A stretch of 64,000 bases of DNA from Anthopleura xanthogrammica (GCA_964019055.1 OZ025207.1:14349357-14413356), one strand, 5' to 3'; numbered from the stretch's first letter, positions 35,812 to 56,287 are shown. Made by a program: numbers and translations. Notes: generated from the sequence alone by a model not told the origin.

Positions 35812-38800
35812 TCACCAGTAGTTATCAACAGGCACTCTATAATAATTTTTGTCTAGAGATTTAGATAATTTCCTAGATACCTTTCTTGGTAGAGATTTAA
35901 AGAGATGAAGCCAACATGAAGAGCTAGCAAGTGACAGTACTAATGCAGCAAAGATGTAAATAATTATTACTGTACTTTCCTGAGGTATGAAGCATTTTGA
36001 TAATACGAAATTCTTGGGAGTTATTACGGCCTGGAAAATGGAAAAAAGTATTGAGGATCAGTAATTGAGGAAGTAAAGACCTGGTTTAGAACCAGACATG
36101 TGTGTTATTATTATCATCCTTCCTACTCTTGTTATCATTATCTTCGGGTACAATTATTATCAGCACCACTGCCAACACTGACACCAACACCATCACCACC
36201 ATCCTCAACATCACCTTCCTTATTACCAACATCATCATTACTATCATAACATCATCATCACCATCAGCATCACCATTGCCATCATCAACACCATCATCAT
36301 CATTGCCATCATTACCACCATCATTATCACTATCATCACCATTGCCATTATCACCACCACCCTCATCATTGCCATCATCACCACCATCCTCATCATCACC
36401 ATCATCACTACAATCGTCATTACCATCATCAGCATCAACAACATCACCATCATCTTTCTCATCATCACAACCATCATCATTACCACCCTCACCATGGTTG
36501 CTTCGTGTGTCAGTGCTGCATCATGCTGCATGCATTTGCTGCAAAAGGATTGTAATGTGTGACACCTGCAACCCTATTCTTTTAGCCCTCAATAACCACT
36601 TTTGCACTTGCCTGAGCTTTCATCAAAGCTTCAGGATAAAAGCTTGGTAAAGATGGTAAAGATAAAAAGTAAAAATTGTATCGCAAATGTACCAATGAAG
36701 TAATTTCAAATACAGAAATTGCACCAATAGTCCTCTTCACGGTTCCCTACGACATCTTGAAAGGTAGTCACGCCTTTGCAGGGCTCCAAATAGCGGCCTG
36801 CCAATGGCCAAAAGCCAGGCAAAACTTAAGGTTTGGCAGGCAAAAATAACAGTGAACTGCCAAATCGAAAATAAAAATAATAAAAAAGGCAGGCAAAATT
36901 TACTGGACTGGCAGGCTATAATTGTTTCCTATTTTGAGCCCTGCTTTGCTTCGAAGCAAGACCATGTACCAAAAAAGGACTCTATCATTGCAAGCTCCCT
37001 GTTGGTCTCGCTTCAATGTAAAGGCACGGTTACCTTTCAAGATTGTGCAGTGAACTGTGAAGGGGACTATTCCATGCCCTACATTATATCATCATCCTTT
37101 TAAATTGAACAAACTCACCATCACAAAACTTGGGTTATTTCTATTCCTCCAACTAAACGATGGTATTGTCAGCTCTGGTGTCCCGTCATCATGGATCAAA
37201 TAGCAACCATGATGGGTGTGGCCACTAAGAACAAGGCGTGGTCCAAATGACTCTACCAGGAGAGCTGTGGCCTCCTTTGATACAACCTCCCATTTTGGAC
37301 GGTTGACTTTGGTTTGTTTATCTTGTGGAGGTCCATCTACACCAGTACACTTTTTCTCATTTTCACGATATAGTGGATAATGCTGATGATAATAATTAAA
37401 TAGCTATTATTATTAATATAATTATTATGGTGCTGATTCAAATTTCTGTCCAGCCTATGTGGAGGACATTTGCAGGAATTGTTGTCTCACTTGGCAACAA
37501 CATTTCTATGCATTAACATTTTGTATAAACCACATTATGTAATATAATTTAATATGCATTAAAGATACATTTGCTGTTGCTAGGTTGTCTTTTGACTGCC
37601 TATTGTTACCCTCTGTTATCTCTCTTGCACTCCACTAACAAACTACTGACACTGTCTTGATTATTACCAGCTGAAATACCAACACCCTACTGACACCCTA
37701 CTGACACCCTACTGACACCCTACTGCTACTGTCAGCCTGCCAACACCCTACTGACACCCTACCAACACCCTACTGCTACTGTCAGCCTGCCAACACCCTA
37801 CTGACACCCTACCAACACCCTACTGCTACTGTTAGCCTGCCAACACCCTACTGACACCCTACCAACACCCTACTGCTACTGTCAGCCTGCCAACACCCTA
37901 CTGACACCCTACCAACACCCTACTGCTACTGTCAGCCTGCCAACACCCTACTGACACCCTACTGCTACTGTTAGCCTGCCAACACCCTACTGACACCCTA
38001 CCAACACCCTACTGCTACTATTACCCTACCAACACCCTACTGCTACTGTTAGCCTGCCAACACCCTTCTTCTACTGTTAGCCTGCCAACACCCTACTGAC
38101 ACCCTACCAACACCCTAATGCTACTATTACCCTACCAACACCCTACTGCTACTATTACCCTACCAACACCCTACTGCTACTGTTAGCCTGCCAACGCCTT
38201 ACTGACACCCTACCAACACCCTATTGCTACTATTACCCTACCAACACCCTACTGCTACTGTTTGTTAGCCTGCCAACACCCTACTGACACCCTACCAACA
38301 CCCTACTGCTACTGTTACCCTACCAACACCCTACTGCTACTGTTAGCCTGCCAACACCCTACTTCTACTGTTAGCCTGCCAACACCCTACTAACACCCTA
38401 CCAACACCCTAATGCTACTATTACCCTACCAACACCCTACTGCTACTATTACCCTACCAACACCCTACTGCTACTGTTAGCCTGCCATTGCCTTACTGAC
38501 ACCCTACCAACACCCTACTGCTACTATTACCCTACCAACACCCTACTGCTACTGTTTGTTAGCCTGCCAACACCCTACTGACACCCTACCAACACCCTAC
38601 TGCTACTGTTAGCCTGCCAACACCCTACTTCTACTGTTAGCCTGCCAACGCCTTACTGACACCCTACCAACACCCTACTGCTACTATTACCCTACCAACA
38701 CCCCTCAGACACCCAGAATGACTCTTGCTGTTAACACCAACCTGGATGAGTATAGGTGAGGGTGCATCAAATGGAATTTCACATTCTTGTGCTCTTTCTA

Positions 38801-40281
38801 GTTCTCGTATAATATTTCTTCTTGAATTTCCTCTTTGCTCATTGCAGTAGATTTTGCTTGCTATTTGTTTAATGTTGTTGACAACACCCCTACACAGAGA
38901 ACAGTTGTCACCCTCGAGACCTACAGAGTTGACTACCACAAACCTATAAAAAAGCAAAATCTGTTATTATATGTTACAGTGCAACAATTTTAGAGCAGTT
39001 TTCATATGACTGTGAAAAGCTTGATGCTGTACATGCCCTGCTGCGATCTTGATGCTTTTTGAAAACTTTGATTGGCTAATTTTTTTTCCTTGTGAAAATT
39101 ATAGGCTTTAATCACACGGTGGTCATGTTTATTCCCATGAGTGCAAAAACCTTTGTTTGGAATGTTCTCAAATGTCTCAAAGCGATGGCAAGGGGACCCA
39201 AGGAATTTAAAACCTATTCTTTCAACCAATATGGCCATGATAAAAGCGAAGCTGATAGCATAGCAGTGTCATGCCATGTTTCAGGCACTTGGATGGAGAG
39301 TAAATTCTCATGCAATGTGATTTGTCTGGCAGCAGTATCTTGCTCAGTTTGCCATGGTTGCATTTGTGTTGTGAGTTTTTCACAGTCATACAAAAATTGC
39401 TCTAACCAGGGCCTTCTCATGTTTTTCAGCCAATCACAGTGCAACTGTAAAAATGATCCCGAGTTTGTTTGTTACAGGAAGCAGGGGTGGCATTATGGAG
39501 AGAGTGCTTGCCAGTTTAGTTTAGTCTTAGTTTAATTCATAACTATAGACCCCTTGTACTAATAGACCTTTTTCCAAAATGGTGGCCGAAAATTCAAATG
39601 AGTTAAAATTAAAAACCAATACCAACACTAGAAAGAGTACCTTTACTTTACGAAGATTCATCATGTCAGGTGTAATATCGGCCGAGAAAACTCTTTTTGA
39701 AAATCAACAATTTTATTGATTTTCAAAAAAAGCGGATATAACACCTAACATAATGAATCTTCGTAGGGTTTCTAAAGTGAAGGTGCTCTTTCTAGTGCTG
39801 GTATTGGTTTTCAACTCATTTTAATTTTAACTCATTCGAATTTGCGGCCGCCATTTTGGAGAAAGGTCTATTCCCAACCTGGTGGTTAAAACAATGAAAA
39901 TATTAACATCACAAAAGATTTCAATCCTCAAGAGAAAGCAGTTCTTTTGTTTTGACCCCCAGGTTGGGAATCAGTGCAAGGGGTTTATACATCAATGTAA
40001 CATAACATCTGACTTACACATTTCCTTTGATCTGAAGTAACTCTGCAGGTGGAACATTGAAAGCTCTTGAAAATCTTTCAAAATGATTTTTCTTTACAGA
40101 AGCACTATAAAAGGAATACCACGAGTTCAATATTATTCATTAAATAATTGTGGGTGGAGAGAGAAATACTCTAGATATGGGCTTTCTCATACCATAGTTA
40201 TGCTCATACATGCTATTTCTGGTTGGCTCTGTTGGTTGAGCACCAAACTTTCATGTGGGAGGCCGTGGTTTAACACTCACA

Positions 40282-40326
<45 letters not shown>

Positions 40327-42001
40327 TACAAAAGGTTAGACTTTCAAGTGGCTCGGGTGACCACTTTAAGTGGCACCTGTCTCTCCACACTTCATCACTA
40401 ACCAATATCGGAGGAATGTTAAAGAACTACTGAGGATGTAAAGAAACCCTGGGAGTGACCACCCTCAGTGACTACTGTAATGATATATTAATGAGATTCA
40501 AGCATATGACATAATAGACATGCACATGATTAATAAAGTGTGCTTCGTTATGAACCCCGCCATGTTTGTGTGTCTAAGTCAACTACTCCTCATACTAACC
40601 ACCTCTCATGATTGTAAAGCACCTTTGGTTATATACATATAGGAAGAGTGCTATATATATAATAAATCATCAAAATTAATCATCATTTTTAGAAAATCCA
40701 CTCAAAGGAAATGCCAATAAAAACCAAGGAGCTGGAATAATTTGTATAGCGGAGTATCCCTATATATCCACTGGGGAGGGGGAAGGCCAGAAGAATCAAC
40801 ATGCACTATCATAGAAAAACCAAAATCCTCAAAAAATATTGTAAGAGCATCATGACCTAATAAGCATCAAGACCATATCTATTGGTTTTTTTTCAGGCTT
40901 CTTCAGTCACAAAACTTTGGATTGCATGAAAATATTGATGAGCCTCCCTTTTCAGCTTTGAAAAACTTGATAACCCTTCCCTAGATTCCTCCCGCCCTCC
41001 CCTCGCATACTTCTAAAACATAAATGCTCCCAATAGGCAGCCATTTTTGATGACATATTAAGACAGACAGCAGGCAACGATGTGTGTTTTTTTTCTATTT
41101 TATCATTGCATTAATACAGATAACAGTATCAACTTACACATCATGAAAACCAATATCATGGTTGCCAACGACAACATGGAACTGCATATCTTGAGGGTGT
41201 CTGAACATCTTATTGAAACGACTAACATGATATTCAAATTCCTAAAAGAATGAATGAAAAAATGATGGTAAATTGTACAAGTAACAAACAATACATGTAT
41301 GGTGGCTCTAAGTAGGTCTTGTGCATTATTAAGGGGTATGTAGGAAACAGGGGTTGTATAGTGGTAGTACACTCATCTCTTCATTCCTGAACATGACATA
41401 CTTACACTGTACATGTGAGGAGAGTTTGTTAGGTCTCTCAATTTATTTGAGGGTTTTCACCAGGGTTCTCCAGTTTTCCTCTCTCCATAAACAAACCAGC
41501 TAAATTCCAATTCAATCTGTGAGTTAGCCATGCCCTGACTTAGAGCAGCCAAGAGGTTGAATAAAGAAATTGAAGGTAGGGATACAGTTCCCTCCTGCCC
41601 CAACCCTTCCCCTTTAGATAGAAAAACTATTCAGGGACTGCGGAGGTTGTGGCCCCTGCTATTCTCCATCTTACCTCATCACTACACTGCATTCCCTCAT
41701 CAAACAAATCTCCAAGCACAAACACTACATCTGGTTCAAATATAGTAATTGCTGTTTGGAAAGCTCTCTCCATCTGCCACTCTCTTCTGAGCTTGTCGAA
41801 CCAGTGACCATCTTGAGAGCCAAGAAGGTGTGTGTCTGTCAATAATATTGCTTTCAATGGATCCACACCCCATTTCTTTCCCTCTGGACTGAGCTCAGGC
41901 CATGAGCACTGGTATATAACTACGTAGTACACTATCCATTCACAAAATACAAATACCAGTGCAGTGAACAATGCAAGAAGCTTCAACTTTCTGCGAATCA
42001 T
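35812..42001 (-). CDS. MPPE1: Metallophosphoesterase 1 (GPI-anchor remodelling, PGAP5)
   Basis: Six coding exons: 42001-41675, 41241-41138, 40104-40018, 38943-38742, 37382-37119 and 36030-35812. They join in frame to 400 aa, close to the vertebrate length. The enzyme is a Mn-dependent phosphoesterase that removes ethanolamine phosphate from the second mannose of GPI anchors, aiding ER exit of GPI proteins. Visible are an N-terminal membrane helix (about 8-29), metal motifs DTH (56-58), GDLFDEG (97-103), GNHD (135-138), H241 and GHTH (294-297), the [14 protein letters not shown] block, the [12 protein letters not shown] block and a second membrane helix at about 347-368 in the last exon. All introns are GT-AG, but the exon 4 donor is gttggt, a weak match. 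Introns carry a ~1-kb minisatellite, several MITEs and two SINEs. The C-terminus ends VPVDNYW, with no KKXX/KXKXX signal. Confidence 0.93.
36160..36490. repeat. (ATC/ACC)n microsatellite in MPPE1 intron 5
   Basis: Imperfect atc/acc trinucleotide run of about 330 bp. It generates long serine/proline and methionine/valine frames on the two strands, which are not genes. Confidence 0.9.
36726..37072. mobile_element. Foldback MITE, with another element nested in it
   Basis: Ends aatagtcctcttcacggttc and gaactgtgaaggggactatt pair. The arms (cttgaaaggta, and tatcattgcaagctc toward the centre) match the elements at 9969-10170 and 46164-46330. It lies in MPPE1 intron 5 and is itself split by the element at 36779-36943. 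Confidence 0.75.
36779..36943. mobile_element. Nested element with CAGGGCTC ends and CTTTG duplication
   Basis: The insert begins cagggctccaaatag and ends ctattttgagccctg. It is flanked by CTTTG on both sides (36774-36778 and 36944-36948) and interrupts the host MITE exactly where other copies are continuous. Terminal CAGGG and a 5-bp duplication suggest a hAT-related non-autonomous transposon. Confidence 0.7.
37680..38704. repeat. ~1-kb minisatellite in MPPE1 intron 4
   Basis: Built from 9-15-bp modules such as caacaccctactg, acaccctac and ctactgttagcctgc that combine into a higher-order unit of about 50 bp. On the transcribed (minus) strand this places a GGG about every 12 nt. It starts about 37 bp downstream of the exon 4 donor. 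Confidence 0.93.
38990..39405. mobile_element. Foldback MITE in MPPE1 intron 3
   Basis: The left end ttagagcagttttcatatga ctgtgaaaa pairs with the right end ttttcacagtcatacaaaaa ttgctctaa. A frame of about 147 codons crossing it has no recognisable protein and is taken as chance. Confidence 0.65.
39546..39987. mobile_element. Foldback MITE of the tagacc family, host of a nested member
   Basis: Begins tagaccccttgtact and ends agtgcaaggggttta, with arms ttcccaacctgg and caggttgggaa. Its left arm is interrupted by the element at 39563-39870. Removing that insert restores pairing with the right arm. It lies in MPPE1 intron 3. Confidence 0.72.
39563..39870. mobile_element. Nested long-palindrome MITE
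   Basis: A near-perfect palindrome of about 308 bp: tagacctttttccaaaatgg pairs with ccattttggagaaaggtcta, and the match runs almost to the centre through cgaagattcatcatgt. It shares the agacc/ggtct termini with its host element. Confidence 0.78.
40205..40660 (+). mobile_element. tRNA-derived SINE, second family
   Basis: The head ggttggctctgttggttgag followed by ggccgtggtttaacactc looks like tRNA A and B boxes. The body includes ggctcgggtgaccactttaa, and the 3' end has gattgtaaagcacctttggt followed by an AT-rich tail. It lies in MPPE1 intron 2, antisense to the gene, and differs in sequence from the SINE at 41345. Confidence 0.55.
41345..41575 (+). mobile_element. tRNA-derived SINE
   Basis: Modules in order: A-box-like tagtggtagtacactcatct, body gagagtttgttaggtctctc and gagggttttcaccagggttc, tail caatctgtgagttagccatg and ccctgacttagagcagcc. 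The tail is the source type of the 57-bp satellite at 26640-27480. It is in MPPE1 intron 1, antisense to the gene. Confidence 0.7.
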
Positions 42002-43221
42002 TCTCTTTCGTCATTTCGTATTTTTGGCCATGACTTTTTGCTTGAAAATTACAGAATTCAACATGAATTGATGCTTTAGAGGTTGCTAGCAAATTGAAAT
42101 CAATGATTTTTGCCTTTCTGCTGAGCGTTTTTCTTGTTTTTCATCTATCACCATCTGTAAAGTAATAAAAAGACCATTTTATGACACAAACTTGTTGCAT
42201 ATGACATTTCCTTCCATTTTATATCTCCAAACGCAACAAAAGAAACAGCATCAACCTTTTTTGTGTTGACAAAGAATTGACTTTGAATATCTTCACATTA
42301 TACTTGCCTCATTCTTATGGGTTTGAGTTTTTTCTCTCGGTTTTCTTACAAGTCTAACTTCCCTGCCATCTTGACAGCCGCCATTTTCTTTTTAGTTTGC
42401 TAACCCGGCAACAGGGCAACACAGGGCACCCAATATAAACACAGGTAGCCCAAATAGCAACCCCGTTTTACAATACATTTCTCTAGTAATCTCTTTTCAT
42501 AACCTTTTATTTCTCAAGGAGACCTCTTTTACATAAGCCCCTTGGTTTCTAGAGGCCTCCTTGTTATATTGCATTTTATTTTTAATATTTGTATTTATCT
42601 CTTTGTTTCTTGTACTAAAATTTTATTTTTTTTGCATTATGTATTATTTTCCCTTGTAATATATGTATATACTTTATTGTAATATAGCAGAAAATAGAAT
42701 TTTAAAAAAAATGTTTAACTGGGTAATACGCAAGATCAGTACCCCAGATCTCATGTCGGCCAATTAACGGCCAATTAACGGCCGACAAACCACAAGGGTG
42801 GGGTTACGAGGCTACGAGGCTACTGGGCTACAAGGCAACAAGGCTACAAAGGGGCTACGGAGCTATGGGGCTACGATTCTCCAAGGATGGGGCTACGAGG
42901 GTACGATTGATAATTTGGAATTACAAAACAATGGAATTAGGGTCTACTAAAGTGTATTACTCTAATATCTATTTTGAACACTGGTTTAGTGATTTCACTT
43001 TAACATGAGATAATGTACACACTTTTCAAGAGAAATAAAAGTCAAAAGTCAATATGATTTTATTATTGTTTTATAATTTCTTATAAACAATCAACCATTA
43101 CAATTAAGCCCCTAAAAGTCTGTCCATTATTCAGTGAATGATCTGTCTTGCTTGCTATAGCTTTCCTATTCAAATCGGCTGGGAAAAAGCAAAACTGCAA
43201 AGAAATGTTTGATTTTGCGTC
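42002..43221. other. Intergenic between AHCY 3' end and MPPE1 5' end
   Basis: Both flanking genes run on the minus strand. The AHCY 3'UTR should lie at the right side, where TTTATT near 43059 (AATAAA on minus) is a candidate signal. A ~10-bp degenerate repeat of ggctacgagg fills about 42800-42905. The MPPE1 promoter should lie just right of 42001, but no TATA box is evident. Confidence 0.45.
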
Positions 43222-52085
<8,864 letters not shown>

Positions 52086-53225
52086 TTTGGAGTTGAGAAG
52101 TTATAGACGGAATAAGGGGCTAAAATTGTAGTGATTTCGTAATGCTATGCTACTCGATAGGCAGTAGAGTGTAAAAGAGATCGAGTCCTGAACACTGCCC
52201 GCCTTTCGAAACAGCATACCATATATGGAATAAGGGCAAACAGAAAACAGGATTTGATTGGCCAAACCGGCATCCCCTGATAAACACACCTCCCAACAAC
52301 AGGTATCCCATTTCAAGAATATTTTTGACCAATTTTAAGAATATTTTTTGTCGAATTTTTAGCTTTTTTTTCATTTAGATACGTCTATTATACGCTTATA
52401 TGTATAAAGTGAAAGTGCACAAGTTGACACGAATATGGATTCATTGAAAATATCTACCCACCCCACCCCCACTATTTTTAAAATTTAAAAACAACAGGGA
52501 ACCCAATTCCCGAAAAACAATTGAGAAAATTGACTGAAAATATTTTTTAATCATTTAGTTAAAAGTAAATGTTATGCTGCATACATTAACATAAATAGAG
52601 ATTCTTCTAAAATATTTTTAACCTTATTTTTTTTCAAATCACCATGGAAACTAAGTCAAAAAGGTGGAATTTTCCCTTTGGCAATTCATATCTCAAGGCA
52701 GAGCTCAAGGCAAGATATTAATTTGAAAAGCTTCTAACATATTTTTAACATGATTAACCGACCAATTACTTTTCTCTCAGTCGATTTCCGTCGTACAATA
52801 TTCATTTTGTCATGTTACTATATATACACCTGTCTGTACATGTGGCTGAAGTTTGGTTCATGCCTGATATGATGATAGATTTTTTGAAGATTCTGGCTAT
52901 CAAAGACCTTTTATTCTCGGATTAATTGCTGTACTTTGACATCAAACTAATATCATTAAAATCACACTGACAACGTAAAATCCATACTGGAATATGATTG
53001 GTGGATCAGATCCTTTATTTGCGCACGTCATGTCGATCTTTTGATCGGGGGATTCACTAAAGATTACCATGGTCCCACAAGCCATATGTAAATTTTCCGC
53101 CAAGAAAGGAAATTGATCTTTGGAATGCTTGATCAGCGGGGTCAAGATCAATGATTCCACGCGGATTTCGTCACGTTCAAGATGGATTTTGAACCGTTTA
53201 TAGGATTTCATGAGGCAAGTAAACG
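52086..53225. other. Shared upstream region of AHCY and the ankyrin gene
   Basis: The two genes are head-to-head, 1.14 kb apart, so this interval should contain both promoters. No TATA box is obvious near either start. An ATG at 53182 opens a 15-codon upstream frame whose TGA (53227-53229) overlaps the ankyrin start codon as ATGA. Confidence 0.5.
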
Positions 53226-53813
53226 ATGAATAAAAAATTCCTGTCAGAACCTGGTCTTTCAAGGTGGTCTTCCAATTCGAATTTGGTTTTCAATCAAGCA
53301 ATAATCGATGGCGATCTGGCAAAGGTGAAGTTTCTTTTGAAATATTGCGGACAAAACTTGGGCATAAACGACAAAAATAATAATGGTTTGACACCGCTAC
53401 AACAAAGTTGTTTAAATGGGCATTTACAAATAATCACCCAGCTGTTGGATCACGGGGCTGATCTAGAAAGAACTAACGATGAAGGAAAAACAGCGCTCCA
53501 CGTCGCAGTCATGGCAAACTCAAGGAAGATAGCGAAATTTTTAATCGATTCCTGTGCCAACATTACAGCAATGGATAATAAAGGGAGATTTCCGATCGAA
53601 CTGGCGGTTGATATCGATATGCTGGTTTTTCTTGCCAAGGAAATGACTGCACAGGGATATGAAGAGACAGCACGTTTATATATGGAAAAATGGGGCCTTG
53701 TTGCTCCGAGATTAGACGAAGATGACGACGCACCACTGTCTCCAGTCTCCTTTTACGAGGACTCAAACTCAAGTGATGGCACAGAGTCAAAAGAAAAAAT
53801 GGATTTCACGTAA
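53226..53813 (+). CDS. Ankyrin-repeat protein, MYPT/PPP1R27-like
   Basis: A single exon of 195 codons from ATG 53226. An N-terminal segment with NLVFNQAIIDGDLAKVKFLL (19-38) leads into about four ankyrin repeats (roughly 20-52, 55-87, 88-120 and 121-145). The clearest are LTPLQQSCLNGHLQIITQLL and TALHVAVMANSRKIAKFLI. The C-terminal extension QGYEETARLYMEKW is followed by an acidic, serine-rich tail (164-195). The repeat order and the post-ankyrin helix resemble PP1-targeting subunits (MYPT/PPP1R12, PPP1R16, PPP1R27), in which a KVxF motif precedes the repeats. Here only KVKF at 33-36 fits, and it lies inside a repeat helix, so PP1 binding is uncertain. Divergent orientation to AHCY suggests nearby promoters. 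Confidence 0.85.
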   Translation: MNKKFLSEPGLSRWSSNSNLVFNQAIIDGDLAKVKFLLKYCGQNLGINDKNNNGLTPLQQSCLNGHLQIITQLLDHGADLERTNDEGKTALHVAVMANSRKIAKFLIDSCANITAMDNKGRFPIELAVDIDMLVFLAKEMTAQGYEETARLYMEKWGLVAPRLDEDDDAPLSPVSFYEDSNSSDGTESKEKMDFT

Positions 53814-54563
53814 AAAAATGTCTCAGAATTTTACTACAAATCGATATAAACTCCCATATTTTTAATACAAATATTTCTTTTTTAAATTTTGATAATAAAT
53901 GTATAATTCTTATACCGCGATCGACGATGAGTAATAGTTGCGTCGCGCACGTGTCACGAAAGATTTCCTGTTTTACATAATATACGTATTTTATAGTGGT
54001 ATTGACAAAATAATGTCTGACGATCTTGCCACTCAACAAAATTGCACAGATCTCAATCGTTAATATTTAAATTTTCTATAAATCGTCTCCTCTTTCCTCA
54101 ATTTTAAATTCGTAATAAATAGTGTTTTGCATTTCGGTTTATTATGCAAATGTTCTACAACGAACCGCATTCAAATAAAACACCTTGCCCAGTTTCATAA
54201 TACGCCAGACCAGACTGTTGATATGTTTGCTAGGGTCTTCCGGCTCGAGTACCTAGAGCTTTGAAATAATTGCTGTTTTTCCTTCATTGTTGCCTCCTTT
54301 TCTAGTGTTGTTTTTCCCCGATTTTATTTCTTTCTTTTCTCTTCGTTTTAGTTTCTTTTTCCTTTTCCAAGTATTTTTCGTTTTAACTTTTCAGTTTGTT
54401 TTCGTCTTTCTTTTTTTAATTTCATTCTCTTCTTATTTCCTTGTCGCCTTTGGTTACACATTCTTTTATTGTTTCCCTTAATCTTAATTTCTCTTGACTT
54501 TTCTTTGACTATTTTATTCTATTATTTTCTTTTCCCCCTTCCCTTTCCTCTCCTTTCTCTCTT
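53814..54563. other. 3' flank of the ankyrin gene
   Basis: AT-rich, then T/C-rich from about 54280. No gene is seen. Confidence 0.45.
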
Positions 54564-55058
54564 ATTCATTCATTCATTCATTCATTCATTCATTCATTCA
54601 TTCATTCATTCATTCATTCATTCATTCATTCATTCATTCATTCATTCATTCATTCATTCATTCATTCATTCATTCATTCATTCATTCATTCATTCATTCA
54701 TTCATTCATTCATTCATTCATTCATTCATTCATTCATTCATTCATTCATTCATTCATTCATTCATTCATTCATTCATTCATTCATTCATTCATTCATTCA
54801 TTCATTCATTCATTCATTCATTCATTCATTCATTCATTCATTCATTCATTCATTCATTCATTCATTCATTCATTCATTCATTCATTCATTCATTCATTCA
54901 TTCATTCATTCATTCATTCATTCATTCATTCATTCATTCATTCATTCATTCATTCATTCATTCATTCATTCATTCATTCATTCATTCATTCATTCATTCA
55001 TTCATTCATTCATTCATTCATTCATTCATTCATTCATTCATTCATTCATTCATTCATT
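54564..55058. repeat. Perfect (ATTC)~124 microsatellite
   Basis: About 495 bp of uninterrupted ATTC, in constant phase across all lines of the sequence. It yields an isoleucine-histidine-serine-phenylalanine repeating frame that is not a gene. Confidence 0.98.
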
Positions 55059-55403
55059 TCATGATTAAGAAAAACAAAAAGACTATGATGACTTGAGATC
55101 GAAACGTTGTCTATTTTAAATAGTCTTAGTTTTTTCTTAATGGATTTTAAGAACCTTTTACCATTTGTTTTTTTGATCAAGACCGTTTAAGAACTCTTTT
55201 TTTATTTATTTATTTTTATTTATTTATTTAATCAATTAATTAGTTATTTATTAGTTTATTTATTTTACAGTCAAAACGGCTCAAGCGTACCTTCCTAGAA
55301 TCCGTTAATGAATTTATTATTCGAATATTGAGTTCATGATTTACCTTGACTCCAAACTTGATAATAAATTATCTACTTGAGTTTTGACTGGATTCTTCAA
55401 CAA

Positions 55404-55599
55404 TAGACCTCATCGGCTTGGGGTAATGTTGTCCCCTTTCAGACCACGTGTCATTCTCTTGAGAATAAGATTCTTTGTTTGAGTTGTATCCATATTCATG
55501 TATCTTCTCATGCGCAAATGTTAAACAATGAAATGATACTCTGGGGAATGACACGTGGACTGAAATGGGACAACATTACACCCAAGCCGATGAGGTCTA
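55404..55599. mobile_element. Foldback MITE of the tagacc family
   Basis: tagacctcatcggcttgggg pairs with aagccgatgaggtcta, and pairing continues through taatgttgtccc and gggacaacatta. The element is ~196 bp with AT/TA flanks. Confidence 0.78.
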
Positions 55600-55946
55600 T
55601 TGCCGTGCCAAGGTAGAAAAACTTCCCAGAAAGGCCATCCCTTAGAATTTTAGTTGTAAAATGAATGTGAAGTTTGGATTCCGGATTTTTTTATGAAACC
55701 TCAGAGTGAATAATCAAATCAATATTCGAATAATAAAATCATTAATGGAGCATAATGTCTGGGTCAAAATGCTACTCCATGATTCTGCTCTCTAATGAAT
55801 GGCTTTCTCGCAGGAGAGAGCAGAATTTGTGATTGTTTAAACTTCGTTAAGAGTGGTTCCCGTTTGATTCTTCGCACAGTAATCCCTTCTTAACCCTTCC
55901 TCCCTAGCTCTCTCTCTCTCTCTCTCTCCTCTTCAGTATTTCTTTG

Positions 55947-56287
55947 CAGTGGCGGATCTAGGGGTAGTGCGACGGGGTCCGCTGCACCCGTTTTTTTTTT
56001 TCAACGCCATTTTTTTTTTTTTTTTAAGGTTTAAATTTTTGGATATCCAGAAAAATATATTTTGTAAATTTTGATTAAAAAGATTACAGACGTTTTGGGT
56101 TGTCGTTTGTTTTGGCTGATTAAATAAGGTGAGACAAGTTTTATAAGTTTTATTCAAAATAGCAGCACTCATATAGTAAAAGCAAAGAAAAAATTATTAC
56201 TTTGACATCATATGACGTCAATATGACGTCATAGCAATCTATTCCCCGATCTGGACCCCGTTTTGAAAAACCCTGGATCCGCCACTG
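55947..56287. mobile_element. Element with CAGTGGCGGATC ends and CTTTG duplication
   Basis: Begins cagtggcggatctagggg and ends ccctggatccgccactg. It is flanked by CTTTG on both sides (55942-55946, 56288-56292). The interior has T-rich tracts and a repeated atgacgtca word. A hAT-related non-autonomous element is the best guess. Confidence 0.75.

Noticed and set aside
36480..36600. Candidate final MPPE1 exon on minus (aggtgtcacacattac...)
   Set aside because: Its reading frames stop quickly and do not resemble the family C-terminus. The exon at 36030-35812 fits in frame, motif and length.
36102..36650. Serine/proline-rich frame on plus and Met/Val-rich frame on minus
   Set aside because: Both are translations of the atc/acc microsatellite inside MPPE1 intron 5.
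37680..38704. Interstitial telomere-like repeat (ccctac words)
   Set aside because: The modules are accctac/acaccctac in a 50-bp higher-order unit, not a regular ccctaa hexamer.
39092..39535. 147-codon cysteine-rich frame on plus
   Set aside because: It lies across a foldback MITE in MPPE1 intron 3 and shows no family signature or start context.
52942..53262. 106-codon frame on minus near the ankyrin gene
   Set aside because: It overlaps the ankyrin start region on the opposite strand, lacks motifs and has no splice context.
54469..55068. Long open frame of repeated Ile-His-Ser-Phe
   Set aside because: It is the translation of the perfect ATTC tetranucleotide; any frame is open through such a repeat.
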